Assembly: GCA_030615855.1 (NCBI GenBank)
Contig: JAUWYL010000001.1
Coordinates: forward strand, 124,001 to 188,000
Source: a bacterium
GTDB taxonomy: Bacteria; UBP18; UBA7526
Direction of reading: 5' to 3'
DNA: 64,000 nucleotides
Below, piece after piece: positions 1 to 7,609 of the stretch. The notes under the pieces were generated by a model. That model made no database searches. It had not been told where the DNA came from and worked only from the letters and a program-made list of their open reading frames with translations. Within the stretch, counting starts at the first letter, position 1; each line of letters opens with the position of its first letter. The position numbers were made by a program, and so were the translations under genes.

Positions 1-2
1 CG

Positions 3-233
3 CTTGCTTTAGAGATAGAGAAGAGATTAGAAGAGACAACTGGGATTAAGGGCTACATCTCCACAGACGAACTCCCCAGGTATGGGATCTCGGCTGAAGA
101 GAGGGAAGAGATTGAAAAGGCCTTCGGAGTACAGAAGGGGGATATTGTCATCCTCATCGCCGAAGAGAAGAAGAAGGCCCAGAAGGCCCTGAAGATCGTC
201 GACGAAGAAATCGCCAAACATAGACACGGATAA
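3..233 (+). CDS. gatE: 3' end of a GAD-domain protein, probably Glu-tRNA(Gln) amidotransferase subunit E
   Basis: Only the last 76 codons are in the window. The reading frame shows a GAD-type segment with KGYISTDELPRYGIS followed by a valine/isoleucine-rich strand (GDIVILIAEE) and a closing helix. In archaeal GatE the same place reads like KGIIHTDELPxYGI, so GatE fits better than the GAD insert of bacterial AspRS. GatE works with GatD to amidate Glu-tRNA(Gln). The final HRHG and the stop codon come from an ATCCGTG-type repeat (inverse orientation) that begins inside the gene end. The 5' part is missing, so the assignment stays tentative. Confidence 0.5.
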   Translation, partial: LALEIEKRLEETTGIKGYISTDELPRYGISAEEREEIEKAFGVQKGDIVILIAEEKKKAQKALKIVDEEIAKHRHG

Positions 234-311
234 ACACGGATAACGACACGGATAAACACGGATTAAATCAGTGCTAATCCGTTTTAGTTAATCAGTGATA
301 ATCCGTGTAAC
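225..311. repeat. cluster of ATCCGTG / CACGGAT words
   Basis: The stretch consists almost only of CACGGATAA and its complement TTATCCGTG in both orientations. The same word recurs at about 2830-2960, 6860-6925, 16785-16830, 18880-18930, 27175-27225, 30530-30655 and 62170-62265. No promoter is visible in it, and the next gene has its own strong ribosome-binding site just downstream. Confidence 0.85.
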
Positions 312-326
312 AAGGAGGTGATAAGT

Positions 327-593
327 ATGCCCAAGGAACCAGAAGAGAAACTTCCGGTAAGTGAGACCCTAAAAGTACTGGGTTATCACACCTTAGAAAA
401 GAACCCCAAGTGGTGGAGTGCCGTGGCCTTAATTGATTCTTGGGGGAGGAAGCAAATCTGTTTCTACCTCTGGCAGAAGAAGGGAGAGAAGTGGGCCAGG
501 CAGCAGAAGTTTACCATCCAGGATGCCCAGACCTGGGAGAATGTCTCTTCTTATGTTGAGGAATTTCTACCGCAATTAGAAGCGGAGAAGTGA
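327..593 (+). CDS. hypothetical protein, 88 aa
   Basis: The start is set by AGGAGG eight bases upstream of ATG at 327. The protein is small, charged and tryptophan-rich (WWSAVALIDSWGRKQICFYLWQ, then WARQQKF), with no signal peptide or membrane segment. The middle looks like an antiparallel beta hairpin followed by a C-terminal helix ending EEFLPQLEAEK. Its stop overlaps the GTG start of the GDPD gene, so the two are probably co-translated. I do not recognise a family. Confidence 0.6.
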   Translation: MPKEPEEKLPVSETLKVLGYHTLEKNPKWWSAVALIDSWGRKQICFYLWQKKGEKWARQQKFTIQDAQTWENVSSYVEEFLPQLEAEK

Positions 594-1300
594 AGTCAGA
601 AATCTGGAAGGTTGCCCATCGGGGAGCAAGCGGAGAAGCGCCAGAGAATACCATAGCCTCTTTTAAAAGAGGCATTGCCCAGGGGGCAGAGATCATTGAA
701 ACCGATGCCCAGCTCTCCAAAGATAAGGAGATAGTCCTGCTCCACGACGAAACAGTAGAGCGCACCACGGATGGCAGAGGTAAGGTCTGTGAATTAACCT
801 TGAAAGAACTTAAGAGTCTGGACGCTGGATCGTGGTTTGGAAAAGAATTCTCTGGCGAAAGGATTCCCACCCTCTCGGAGGTAATTGCAATTGTTCGGAG
901 AAAGGCAAAATTAGACATCGAATTAAAGGGGAAAAACCCTCTTCTGCCCAAGGAAGTAGTAAACCTTTTAAAGAAAGAGGCTTTTATTAAAAAGGCGATT
1001 GTCTCCTCTTTCAACCACTTCTTCCTGAAAGAGGTTAAAAGGCTTAAACCCCCAATTATTACTGGGCTTTTATTCGCTACTCCTCTTCAGGAAAGGAAAT
1101 GGAAGTGGGCAGATCTCATCCTGCCTAGGTATAACCTGATTACTGAAGATTTGGTTGAGAAAGCCCATAGTAAGGGCCTGAAGATTATTGCCTGGACGGT
1201 AGATAACCCAGAAGAGATAAGAAGACTCATTGATCTGGAAGTGGATGGGATAGCCTCCAACTACCCAGCGTTACTCACTCAGATCCTAAGGCAGGAATAA
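590..1300 (+). CDS. glycerophosphodiester phosphodiesterase (GDPD family)
   Basis: This enzyme hydrolyses glycerophosphodiesters to sn-glycerol 3-phosphate and an alcohol. The 236-residue TIM-barrel protein shows HRGASG with His10 and Arg11, the metal-binding pair Glu37/Asp39 in IETDAQ, and His52 in LLHDETVERTT, which are the family's catalytic residues. There is no signal peptide, so a cytoplasmic UgpQ-like enzyme is more likely than periplasmic GlpQ. The GTG start overlaps the stop of the upstream small gene. Length is normal for short bacterial GDPDs. Confidence 0.88.
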   Translation: MKSEIWKVAHRGASGEAPENTIASFKRGIAQGAEIIETDAQLSKDKEIVLLHDETVERTTDGRGKVCELTLKELKSLDAGSWFGKEFSGERIPTLSEVIAIVRRKAKLDIELKGKNPLLPKEVVNLLKKEAFIKKAIVSSFNHFFLKEVKRLKPPIITGLLFATPLQERKWKWADLILPRYNLITEDLVEKAHSKGLKIIAWTVDNPEEIRRLIDLEVDGIASNYPALLTQILRQE

Positions 1301-1307
1301 ATAGCTT

Positions 1308-1396
1308 ATAGTTCGGAGTTAGGAGTTCGGAGTTGGGAGACAAAAGAATACACCGAACACCGAACTCAAGCCCGCAGGGCGTACTCCGAACTATTA
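1308..1396. repeat. TTCGGAGT word repeat, direct and inverted copies
   Basis: Copies of AGTTCGGAGTT occur tandemly on the left, and their complement (CACCGAACACCGAACTC, ACTCCGAACT) on the right, so the stretch can fold back on itself. The same word occurs again at 36617-36650, where it interrupts another repeat. Confidence 0.75.
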
Positions 1397-1408
1397 AGGG
1401 GAGGCAAA

Positions 1409-1540
1409 ATGGGAAGAGAAAAGATAAGAAGAGAAGGAGATGAGCTGGAAGAGGATCTGTTACTGCTGGAAAAGGAATTAAAAAGGGGCTATAAAAAAAG
1501 CAGAAAGAAGAGAAAGAAAAAGTGGCCTAAGGGGTGGTAG
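1409..1540 (+). CDS. small basic hypothetical protein, 43 aa
   Basis: GGGGAGG lies four bases upstream of the ATG. The peptide has an acidic helix (DELEEDLLLLEKELKRG) followed by a run of Lys/Arg (KKSRKKRKKKWPKGW). The stop is two bases from the start of the next gene, so the pair form a small operon. No family is recognised. Highly charged peptides of this size are common, so it could also be an untranslated leader. Confidence 0.45.
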   Translation: MGREKIRREGDELEEDLLLLEKELKRGYKKSRKKRKKKWPKGW

Positions 1541-1541
1541 C

Positions 1542-1775
1542 ATGTTTTACTTCATTACCAATCATCTAAACTCCATCTACATTGTAATTACAGTGCTCGT
1601 CTTCCTTCAGGGTCTGAGCGCCCTCATCTTTCCTGGCAGGGTTAAGAAAGCATTCGAAAGACGGCTCACCTTGGTTAACCTTCGCATCTATGGGGGATTA
1701 ATCATTCTCTTAGGAATATTACTTCTCTGGTTCTATCTCTCCACTCTGAGACCGCTTTTCATTGCGGTAAGATAA
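1542..1775 (+). CDS. small integral membrane protein, DUF2065-like
   Basis: The 77-residue protein has two hydrophobic segments (about residues 12-31 and 50-70) joined by a basic loop FPGRVKKAFERRLT. That arrangement, with the phrase GLSALIFPGRVKKA, resembles DUF2065 (YjeT) inner-membrane proteins of unknown role. It follows the 43-residue gene directly. Confidence 0.5.
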   Translation: MFYFITNHLNSIYIVITVLVFLQGLSALIFPGRVKKAFERRLTLVNLRIYGGLIILLGILLLWFYLSTLRPLFIAVR

Positions 1776-1912
1776 CGCAGAGACGCAGAAGAGGACAGTT
1801 AGACTGGTAAATTGGTTGGATTAATTGGAATAGTTGAATAAAAATCCACCTAATCCACCTAATATACTAATCCAACTCGTTTTGCGTTGCGGCGGTTACA
1901 AAGGAGAGTGAA

Positions 1913-2449
1913 GTGGAATACAAAGTAGGCAAAACCGTTATTAGGCTTTATCAAGGCGATATTACGGAACTGGATACCGAGGCCATCGTCAATGCGGCAA
2001 ATGCCTCTCTCATTCTTGGAGGAGGGGTAGCGGGAGCCATTAGAAGAAAAGGAGGACCCAGCATCCAGGAAGAATGTAATAAGATTGGCGGGACGATGGT
2101 TGGGGAAGCAGTGGTCACCAGTGCTGGAAATTTGAAGGCAAAGTATGTCATCCATGCTGTAGGACCGAGGTATGGGGAAGGGAATGAGGATGAGAAATTA
2201 GAGAATGCTACCTTAAACGCCCTGAAGAGAGCTCAGGAGAAGAGAGTGCGCTCCATTGCCCTTCCCGCAATATCAACTGGAATCTTTGGCTTTCCTCTGG
2301 AACGAGCAGCGAAGATTATGGTCGAAACGGTAAAGGATTTTCTGGTAATCCCATCCCCTGTAAGACTAATTGTTTTCGCCTTGTTTGATAAGGAAGCCTA
2401 CGATATCTTTGCCCAAGAATTAAAGAAGCAATTTGGAAAGGAGGTATAG
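1913..2449 (+). CDS. macro-domain protein (ADP-ribose binding / de-ADP-ribosylation)
   Basis: Macro domains bind ADP-ribose and often remove ADP-ribose or O-acetyl groups from it. The protein is one macro domain: GDIT at residues 15-18, NAAN at 27-30, the glycine loop LGGGVAGAIRRKGG and the second loop PAISTGIFGFP. AAGGAGAG precedes the GTG start. Length (178 aa) matches stand-alone bacterial macro proteins such as YmdB. It probably shares a transcript with the lamin-tail-like gene one base downstream. Confidence 0.92.
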   Translation: MEYKVGKTVIRLYQGDITELDTEAIVNAANASLILGGGVAGAIRRKGGPSIQEECNKIGGTMVGEAVVTSAGNLKAKYVIHAVGPRYGEGNEDEKLENATLNALKRAQEKRVRSIALPAISTGIFGFPLERAAKIMVETVKDFLVIPSPVRLIVFALFDKEAYDIFAQELKKQFGKEV

Positions 2450-2450
2450 T

Positions 2451-2804
2451 ATGGCAAAGGGAGTGAAGATTTTCAAGATCGGCAGCGATGTTCCAGCACC
2501 GAGAAAGAATCCTCAAACAGGGGAGTGGAAGAATATTGAGATGGAGTACATCCAAGTAATCAATTATGGCCCCTTGGCCAAGGGTCTAACTGGGTGGACG
2601 ATAAGGGACGATTCTGGAGTAAAGTTCACCTTTCCCCAGCATCAGATTAGGGTAGGCTACATTGTCAAGATAAGAACAGGAAAGAGAGCCGTTACCCAGG
2701 ATAACTTCTATATGGACTATGACTATCCTTTTTGGCAGCATCCAGGGAATATGGCCTATCTCTATGATGCTGAAGGGAATAAGGTTGACGAGAAGATGGT
2801 ATGA
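2451..2804 (+). CDS. lamin-tail-domain-like protein, 117 aa
   Basis: The ATG at 2451 follows GGAGG at a good distance and removes an upstream in-frame extension lying inside the macro gene. The sequence EYIQVINYGPLAKGLTGWTIRDDSGVKFTFP, then KIRTGKR and a final MAYLYDAEGNKVDEKMV, matches the usual LTD layout (EYVEI.N, L.GW.L.D..G..F.FP, LYD..G..VD). LTDs are Ig-like beta sandwiches, often in exported proteins, but no signal peptide is visible here. Function unknown. Confidence 0.65.
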   Translation: MAKGVKIFKIGSDVPAPRKNPQTGEWKNIEMEYIQVINYGPLAKGLTGWTIRDDSGVKFTFPQHQIRVGYIVKIRTGKRAVTQDNFYMDYDYPFWQHPGNMAYLYDAEGNKVDEKMV

Positions 2805-2824
2805 TGAGGTCTCTGAAAATATAA

Positions 2825-2965
2825 TCTTACGCGGATGGGCACAGATTAAAAGATACGGATTACACGATGCACTTCGTTGGAATCGTAGGGTGCTTGAATA
2901 AATCAGGCAATGCCACTGATTATCTGTGCCTATCCGTAAGAAATCTGTGATGATCCGTGTTCAAG
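2825..2965. repeat. ATCCGTG / CACGGAT-type word cluster
   Basis: Diverged copies of GGATTACACGGAT-like and CTATCCGTAAGAAATCTG-like words fill the intergenic space. A 30-base stretch with ATGCACTTCGTTGGAATCGT recurs in altered form at 62205-62235 (ATGCGCTTCGCTGGCATCCT), so larger units than the single word are also copied. Confidence 0.7.
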
Positions 2966-2973
2966 GAGGAGAA

Positions 2974-4296
2974 ATGGCGAAGGAATTAACGAGATGGAGT
3001 GTTGCCCCGAGAGAATTGATTAAAAAGGACTTTAAAAGATTAAGTAAGTTTGAACACCTGGCGACGACTGAAGAGATAGAGAACCTATTATTCGTTCAGT
3101 CTTTGGAGGGAAGGGCACATAATGGAGTAGGGGCCTTTAGGAAACGCCACTGGATGAATACCACCATAGACGATGTGGTCAAGGCCTTAGGGCTCGATCC
3201 GGGACTGATAAAGAAGAAGCGTCAAGCATTAATCGATGATATTGTTCAGTTTGCCCAGGATGCGATAAGAGGAGAGAAGCGCGATAGATTAATTAATAAA
3301 AAAGGAGAGCCTTTTTTAGGCATCCCCTTCCTGGGAACATTTACCGTCGATCCCTATGAAGTCCTAAGAGGACTATATATCGGGGGCCTGAGGGATAATA
3401 GCGATATTAGAAAAGAGGTTGAGGAGAAGTATAAGATCACTATTGGTGGAGGGACGTGCTATCTTGTCGATACTCGAATAATGCAGAAGATGGGATTGGA
3501 TGGTGAGATATTGGCCCATATGGGCAATGAGGATAAGATAGAAGAGTATAAGAGAAAAGGCCTGATTGTTACTCCGAAAGAAGGGGAAAGAATAGATGAG
3601 GAAGTGGTAAAGTACATGTATATCCGGGATCGCATAGGACCGGGACATAGCGATGATTCAGCAATCATCAGCGCTGGTCTACTCTTTAACCTCGATTTAG
3701 CCCTGGGGGTTTTCCTATCAGACGCCATAGATACTTTAGAGAAGTATACCCCTTCCTATAAAGATCAGGATGATGAGCTCGCTTTCTATATCAGGGACAA
3801 CTACCCCCAGTTAGGGGTGAGTATGGAGGATGTCTATGACATTACTTATTTAGCAACCATTATTGAAGAGAAAGAAGAGATCATTCCCGATTCTTCCTTG
3901 AGGTACCTCCTAAGTCTAAATCACAGAAGCAAGATGCCTGCCCTAGAAAACCATCTGAACTTTATCCAGGGAACGGCAGTAGTTCCTATGGAGCTGGGCC
4001 ATGCTCGGGTAGACTCTCGAAAGTTCTATGGCTACATCAAACAGCGGGTCTTTGAATTCAAGGCCAAGGCTGTTCCCTTGGTTGTTGCTGGACTGGAGAA
4101 GCCCATCGAGGAAATTATGGATAGGAGACTCACCTTTGTTGAACCCGGGACGCCATTGAAGAAGGCCATCGAGATCATGCTTCTCGCCAAGGCAGAGCTC
4201 TTAGTAGTGGCCGATAAGAATAAGAGGATCCTGGGAATTGTTGATGCCAAGGATCTCCTCCCCCAGATAGTAACCACAAAGCCAGAAGAAAAATGA
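2974..4296 (+). CDS. uncharacterised protein with a C-terminal CBS motif
   Basis: The start at 2974 follows AAGGAGGAGAA and drops 16 upstream codons that lie in repeat DNA. The 440-residue soluble protein has a long N-terminal part I cannot place (highlights: ENLLFVQSLEGRAHNGVGAF near residue 35, FLGIPFLGTFTVDPYEV, IRDRIGPGHSDDSAIISAG). The last 50 residues read like one CBS half-module (IMDRRLTFVEPGTPLKKAIEIM, then LLVVADKNKRILGIVDAKDLL). CBS motifs usually bind adenosyl ligands and come in pairs, so a dimer would be needed. Its stop overlaps the next gene. Confidence 0.6.
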   Translation: MAKELTRWSVAPRELIKKDFKRLSKFEHLATTEEIENLLFVQSLEGRAHNGVGAFRKRHWMNTTIDDVVKALGLDPGLIKKKRQALIDDIVQFAQDAIRGEKRDRLINKKGEPFLGIPFLGTFTVDPYEVLRGLYIGGLRDNSDIRKEVEEKYKITIGGGTCYLVDTRIMQKMGLDGEILAHMGNEDKIEEYKRKGLIVTPKEGERIDEEVVKYMYIRDRIGPGHSDDSAIISAGLLFNLDLALGVFLSDAIDTLEKYTPSYKDQDDELAFYIRDNYPQLGVSMEDVYDITYLATIIEEKEEIIPDSSLRYLLSLNHRSKMPALENHLNFIQGTAVVPMELGHARVDSRKFYGYIKQRVFEFKAKAVPLVVAGLEKPIEEIMDRRLTFVEPGTPLKKAIEIMLLAKAELLVVADKNKRILGIVDAKDLLPQIVTTKPEEK

Positions 4297-4955
4297 TTAA
4301 AGCCCGGGCCTTTATCTTTGATCTGGGCGGTACGCTCATCGATACCAAGATGCGTTTCTATTCCATCTTCAATAGAAACTTGGAGAAATTTGGTATTAAG
4401 CCCCTTCCCTGGAAAGAGTTTCGAGAGAAATATTCTCAGGGAAAGATAAACGATTGCATTCTTCCTAAAGGAAGCAAGAATAGAGAAGAGAGGTTGAATC
4501 AATTCTGGAAGAATCTCTCCCACGATTATAAGGGGGGGAATGACCCTCTCATGCCAGGAGCAAAGGAAGTCCTGAGGAAGATCTATCAGGCAAAGATACC
4601 CATTGCTGCCGCTACCTATGTCATGCTTCCAAAAGAAGAGACTAAGAAGGAGCTAATAAGATACGGGATTGCGAAATTTATCCCACACATTGTTACTGCT
4701 TTCCAGGGTGAAGAAAAACGTTACCTCCCTAAGAAGGAGATCATTCCTAGGGCAATAGCCAAACTCGGGATTCCTACGAAAGACTGTGTCGTAGTAGGGG
4801 ATACGGTGGAGGATGTAGAGGGAGGCAGAGAAGCAGGTGCCAAGACAGTTGCTGTTTTGAGCGGACTGGTGACCGAAAAGTATCTCAAGAAAGCAAGGCC
4901 AGACGCCATCATCGATTCTATCGCCCATCTTTTTGAGGTAGTCAAGATAAGATGA
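4293..4955 (+). CDS. HAD-superfamily hydrolase, first of a tandem pair
   Basis: A 220-residue HAD phosphatase with an all-helical cap. Motif I reads FDLGGTLID: the nucleophile Asp10 is present, but the second Asp, usually the acid/base, is Gly12. The acidic motif IV VVVGDTVEDVEGG is intact. It overlaps the upstream CBS gene by four bases and the downstream paralogue by four, so the three are probably translationally coupled. Substrate unknown. The D-to-G change could lower or alter phosphatase activity. Confidence 0.75.
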   Translation: MIKARAFIFDLGGTLIDTKMRFYSIFNRNLEKFGIKPLPWKEFREKYSQGKINDCILPKGSKNREERLNQFWKNLSHDYKGGNDPLMPGAKEVLRKIYQAKIPIAAATYVMLPKEETKKELIRYGIAKFIPHIVTAFQGEEKRYLPKKEIIPRAIAKLGIPTKDCVVVGDTVEDVEGGREAGAKTVAVLSGLVTEKYLKKARPDAIIDSIAHLFEVVKIR

Positions 4956-5641
4956 GACTTAAAGTAAAGGCTTTCATCTTTGATGTCGATCAAACGCTTT
5001 TAAACACCCTGAAGCGTTTCTATATTGTCTTCAACAGGAACCTGGAGAAGCTCGGGCTAAAACCTCTGGAATACCGGGATTTCGTCAAAAAATACTCTCA
5101 GGACATCCTGGATGAGGTAGTGGCATCGCTGAGGAGTAAAGAAAGAGAGGCGAAGCTCCATCGCTTCTGGCTCTCCTTTCTGAAAGAGTTCCGCTCCTTC
5201 CGTACAGGAGAAGACCATCTCATTCCTGGGGTGAAGAAGGCCTTAGAGAGAATCTACCAGGCAAAGATACCCATCGCTGCCAATACCAACTGCATCGCCC
5301 CCGTCTCTCAAGTAAAAGAGGAACTAATTGAATTTGGAATTGGGGAATATATTTCTGTAATTGCTACAGGATATGAGGCAAAGGATGAATTGGCAGATGG
5401 CCATCATTTTTCCAAAAAGATGATTATCAAGAAAGCAATTACTAAACTCAAGGTTCCCGCAAAGGATTGTGTGGTTGTCGGTGATTACTATAACGATATA
5501 AAGGCAGGCAAGGCCCTGGGGACAAAGACCATCGCTGTTCTCACTGGCCTAACGGGAAGGGATTATGCAAAGAAGTTAAGACCAGATGCCATTATCGATT
5601 CCCTGGCCCACCTCTTCGATGTAGTAAAATTAGGTGATTAA
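4952..5641 (+). CDS. HAD-superfamily hydrolase, second of a tandem pair
   Basis: Clearly a paralogue of the preceding gene (shared FNRNLEKxGxKPL, IYQAKIPIAA, IDSxAHLFxVVK). Motif I here is the canonical FDVDQTLLNT with Asp11 and Asp13, and motif IV is VVVGDYYNDIKAG. The pair therefore consists of one canonical and one altered copy, which could form a heterodimer or have split roles. A strong terminator follows about 20 bases after the stop. Confidence 0.78.
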   Translation: MRLKVKAFIFDVDQTLLNTLKRFYIVFNRNLEKLGLKPLEYRDFVKKYSQDILDEVVASLRSKEREAKLHRFWLSFLKEFRSFRTGEDHLIPGVKKALERIYQAKIPIAANTNCIAPVSQVKEELIEFGIGEYISVIATGYEAKDELADGHHFSKKMIIKKAITKLKVPAKDCVVVGDYYNDIKAGKALGTKTIAVLTGLTGRDYAKKLRPDAIIDSLAHLFDVVKLGD

Positions 5642-5663
5642 AGAGTTAGAAGATGGAACAAGC

Positions 5664-5693
5664 AAAAGCGAGGTTCGATACCTCGCTTTTTTA
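5664..5693 (+). terminator. rho-independent terminator after the HAD pair
   Basis: GCGAGGT and ACCTCGC pair around a TCGAT loop, with A-rich sequence before and a T run after. It separates the HAD operon from the sigma-factor operon. Confidence 0.9.
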
Positions 5694-5696
5694 TTA

Positions 5697-5723
5697 AACC
5701 TTTTTGGGTATTTATCTGTCTAA
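5697..5723 (+). promoter_or_regulatory. putative ECF-type promoter upstream of the sigma gene
   Basis: AACCTTTT, 13 bases, then GTCTAA, lying 22 bases before the sigma-factor ATG. The same two words with the same spacing recur upstream of the anti-sigma gene at 6299. AAC-type -35 and GTC-type -10 elements are typical of ECF sigma targets, so autoregulation is likely. Confidence 0.65.
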
Positions 5724-5744
5724 TTTGAAAGAAGGATAGAAGTA

Positions 5745-6299
5745 ATGAAGGATGAGGATAGCCTTTTAGTAGGCAGGTTCAAGAAGGGCGAGGAGAAAGC
5801 CTTCGATGAACTGATGAATAAGTACAAAAAGAGAATCTATTATCTTGCCTATTCATTGACCAGTAACCATGCCGATGCTTTAGATCTATCCCAGGAGGCG
5901 TTTATCAAAGCCTACCGGTCAATTCACAGGTTTAGAGGAAGATCAAGTTTCTATACCTGGCTCTATCGAATAACAGTCAATCTTTGCTTGAATCACCTTA
6001 AAAAAGAGGCAAAGAAGAAAGAGGTATCCTTTGACGAAAGGATAGAGGTGGCCCAGGTAGATTGGTGGAGCAATCCCAAGAAGGCCCTGAAGAATAAGGA
6101 ATTGCAGGAAGACCTGACAAGGGCCATCGATTCTCTACCTCCTCAGCAGAAGGCGGTCTTTACCCTGCGCCATCTGGAGGGACTATCCCATAAGGAGATT
6201 GCTTCTATATTGGGATGCTCTATTGGAAATATAAAGGCCAACCTCTTTCAGGCCCTGCAGAAATTAAGGGAGAGATTAAAAGGCTATGTCGAAGGTTAA
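5745..6299 (+). CDS. ECF-family RNA polymerase sigma factor
   Basis: A 184-residue group 4 sigma factor. Region 2 is visible in the first half (YLAYSLTSNHADALDLSQEAFIKAYRSI, then FYTWLYRITVNLCLNHL), and region 4 in the second (LPPQQKAVFTLRHLEGLSHKEIASILGCSIGNIKANLFQALQKL). There is no region 3. It is followed by a zinc-finger anti-sigma gene and, further on, an LTXXQ protein and a TolC/MacAB pump. An envelope- or peptide-stress regulon is therefore the natural reading. Confidence 0.93.
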   Translation: MKDEDSLLVGRFKKGEEKAFDELMNKYKKRIYYLAYSLTSNHADALDLSQEAFIKAYRSIHRFRGRSSFYTWLYRITVNLCLNHLKKEAKKKEVSFDERIEVAQVDWWSNPKKALKNKELQEDLTRAIDSLPPQQKAVFTLRHLEGLSHKEIASILGCSIGNIKANLFQALQKLRERLKGYVEG

Positions 6300-6325
6300 A
6301 CCTTTTAGGGGTGTTTATTGTCTAA
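6299..6325 (+). promoter_or_regulatory. second copy of the ECF-type promoter motif
   Basis: AACCTTTT-N13-GTCTAA again, overlapping the sigma stop codon and 17 bases before the anti-sigma start. A separate sigma-dependent promoter for the anti-sigma gene would give negative feedback. Confidence 0.6.
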
Positions 6326-6341
6326 TTTAGTGGAGGGGAAG

Positions 6342-6857
6342 ATGATTAGCTGTCGCAAAGTTAAAAAGTGGATGGTTGACTACCTGGAAGGAACCCTTTC
6401 CGAGAAGGAAAAGGCTCTCTTTGAAGAGCATTTGTCAAAATGCTCCCAGTGTGCCCAGGAGGTAAAGGCCTTGGTGAAGACTCAAAGGTTAGTAAGGCTG
6501 AAGGTAAGGGAAGAGATGCCCGAAGGCTTCTGGACCCATTATCTGCCTAGACTGAGAAGAAGGTTGGAAGAAAAACCACTCCCCAGGCTGGCGTGGCGAC
6601 CGGTTCCTGCCTTAGCCCTTGCCACGGCAACTGCCCTAGTTTTACTCGTAGTAGTAGCCATTAGTCTATTGAGAACTCCCAGCCTTAATCTGGAGAATCT
6701 TCCCAGAGAGGTTCTGGTAGAAGAAGTGATGGCCTCTAATTCTGAACTCGATTATTTCATTGCCGAATCCTTTGAACCAGAAGAGATTGCTCAGGCTCTG
6801 ATTCCTCAAGAGATGCTCAATTCTTTGATAGACAGTAACCAGGAATTATCATTATGA
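6342..6857 (+). CDS. anti-sigma factor, zf-HC2 type, membrane-anchored
   Basis: The ATG at 6342 follows GGAGGGGAAG and is preferred over an upstream TTG. The N-terminus carries the HxxxCxxC zinc site (HLSKCSQC around residues 33-40), with an upstream Cys in ISCRKVKKWM. It holds the cognate sigma factor in the cytoplasm. One hydrophobic segment (ALALATATALVLLVVVAISLL, around residues 90-110) anchors it in the inner membrane and leaves about 65 acidic residues outside. The gene is paired with the sigma factor directly upstream. Confidence 0.88.
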   Translation: MISCRKVKKWMVDYLEGTLSEKEKALFEEHLSKCSQCAQEVKALVKTQRLVRLKVREEMPEGFWTHYLPRLRRRLEEKPLPRLAWRPVPALALATATALVLLVVVAISLLRTPSLNLENLPREVLVEEVMASNSELDYFIAESFEPEEIAQALIPQEMLNSLIDSNQELSL

Positions 6858-6859
6858 AC

Positions 6860-6925
6860 TTTATCCGTGCTAATCCGTGTTTTTGAGCTAACACAATAAG
6901 CAGTAAAAAAGAATCCGTGTCTAAA
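6860..6925. repeat. ATCCGTG word cluster
   Basis: Three copies of AATCCGTGT-like words and a GAGCTAACACAATAAGCAGTA segment. A similar segment is seen in the opposite orientation at about 30540-30560 (TACTGCTTACTGCGTTAGCTTA), so the repeat unit is larger than the seven-base word. Confidence 0.7.
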
Positions 6926-6940
6926 AGGGAGGTGAGAAGT

Positions 6941-7528
6941 ATGAAACTCTCTAAGAAGTATCTGGCCGTTATTGGCGGAGTAGCCCTGATTGTCCTGCTG
7001 ACCGGTGTTACAGCTGGGGCCTCGGAGGAGGCTGCTGAAAAGAGAAGGCCTGCTCAGTCCCGTATCCCCGGGAGGGAAAGATCAAAGGAGATGCTTGAGA
7101 CCATTAGGACAGTGCGTACTATAGAGACTCTGAAACTGACTGAACAGCAGATTGCCCAGTTCCTTCCAAAGCAGCGGCAGATGAAAGAGATGAGGGAAAA
7201 CTATTTTAAGGTACGTAAGGTAAAGATGGAGAAATTGGCGAAACTCCTGGAAAGTAAAGCCTCTCCTCGGGTTTTAGAAAAAGCTTTGGCTGAGATAAAA
7301 GCCGATAAGGAAAAATTTCAAGCAGAGAATAAAGCCTTACGGGCTGAGATCGATAGCATCCTAACTCCAGAACAACGGGCAAGACTCATTATTTTTGAAA
7401 GGGACTTCCGCAAGGAGATGCGGAAGATGCTAAAGGGGCCTTCCAAAAGAGAAAAGTCATCAGAGAAAAGAAAGGGAACAAAAAGTCAGAGAGAAGGTTC
7501 CCCGAGGGGTAGCGAGCGCGGAAAGTAA
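6941..7528 (+). CDS. exported LTXXQ/Spy-CpxP-like protein
   Basis: GGGAGGTGAG precedes the ATG. Residues 1-30 form a signal peptide (AVIGGVALIVLLTGVTAGASE). The mature part is helical and contains LKLTEQQIAQFLP and ILTPEQRARLIIF, the paired LTxxQ-like motifs of Spy/CpxP periplasmic chaperones. The last 35 residues are extremely basic and low-complexity. Following an ECF sigma/anti-sigma pair, it is likely a stress-induced periplasmic sensor or chaperone. Confidence 0.72.
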   Translation: MKLSKKYLAVIGGVALIVLLTGVTAGASEEAAEKRRPAQSRIPGRERSKEMLETIRTVRTIETLKLTEQQIAQFLPKQRQMKEMRENYFKVRKVKMEKLAKLLESKASPRVLEKALAEIKADKEKFQAENKALRAEIDSILTPEQRARLIIFERDFRKEMRKMLKGPSKREKSSEKRKGTKSQREGSPRGSERGK

Positions 7529-7609
7529 GGTAAGGAAAGGCAGGGCAGAGTTTATCCGCGGTACCTGACCTGCCTCTTACCTCCTTTAATTTTAATAAGA
7601 AGAAAAAAG

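Noticed and set aside
2719-2901. 60-codon plus-strand frame after the lamin-tail-like gene
   Set aside because: It overlaps that gene in another frame and continues into repeat words; no start signal.
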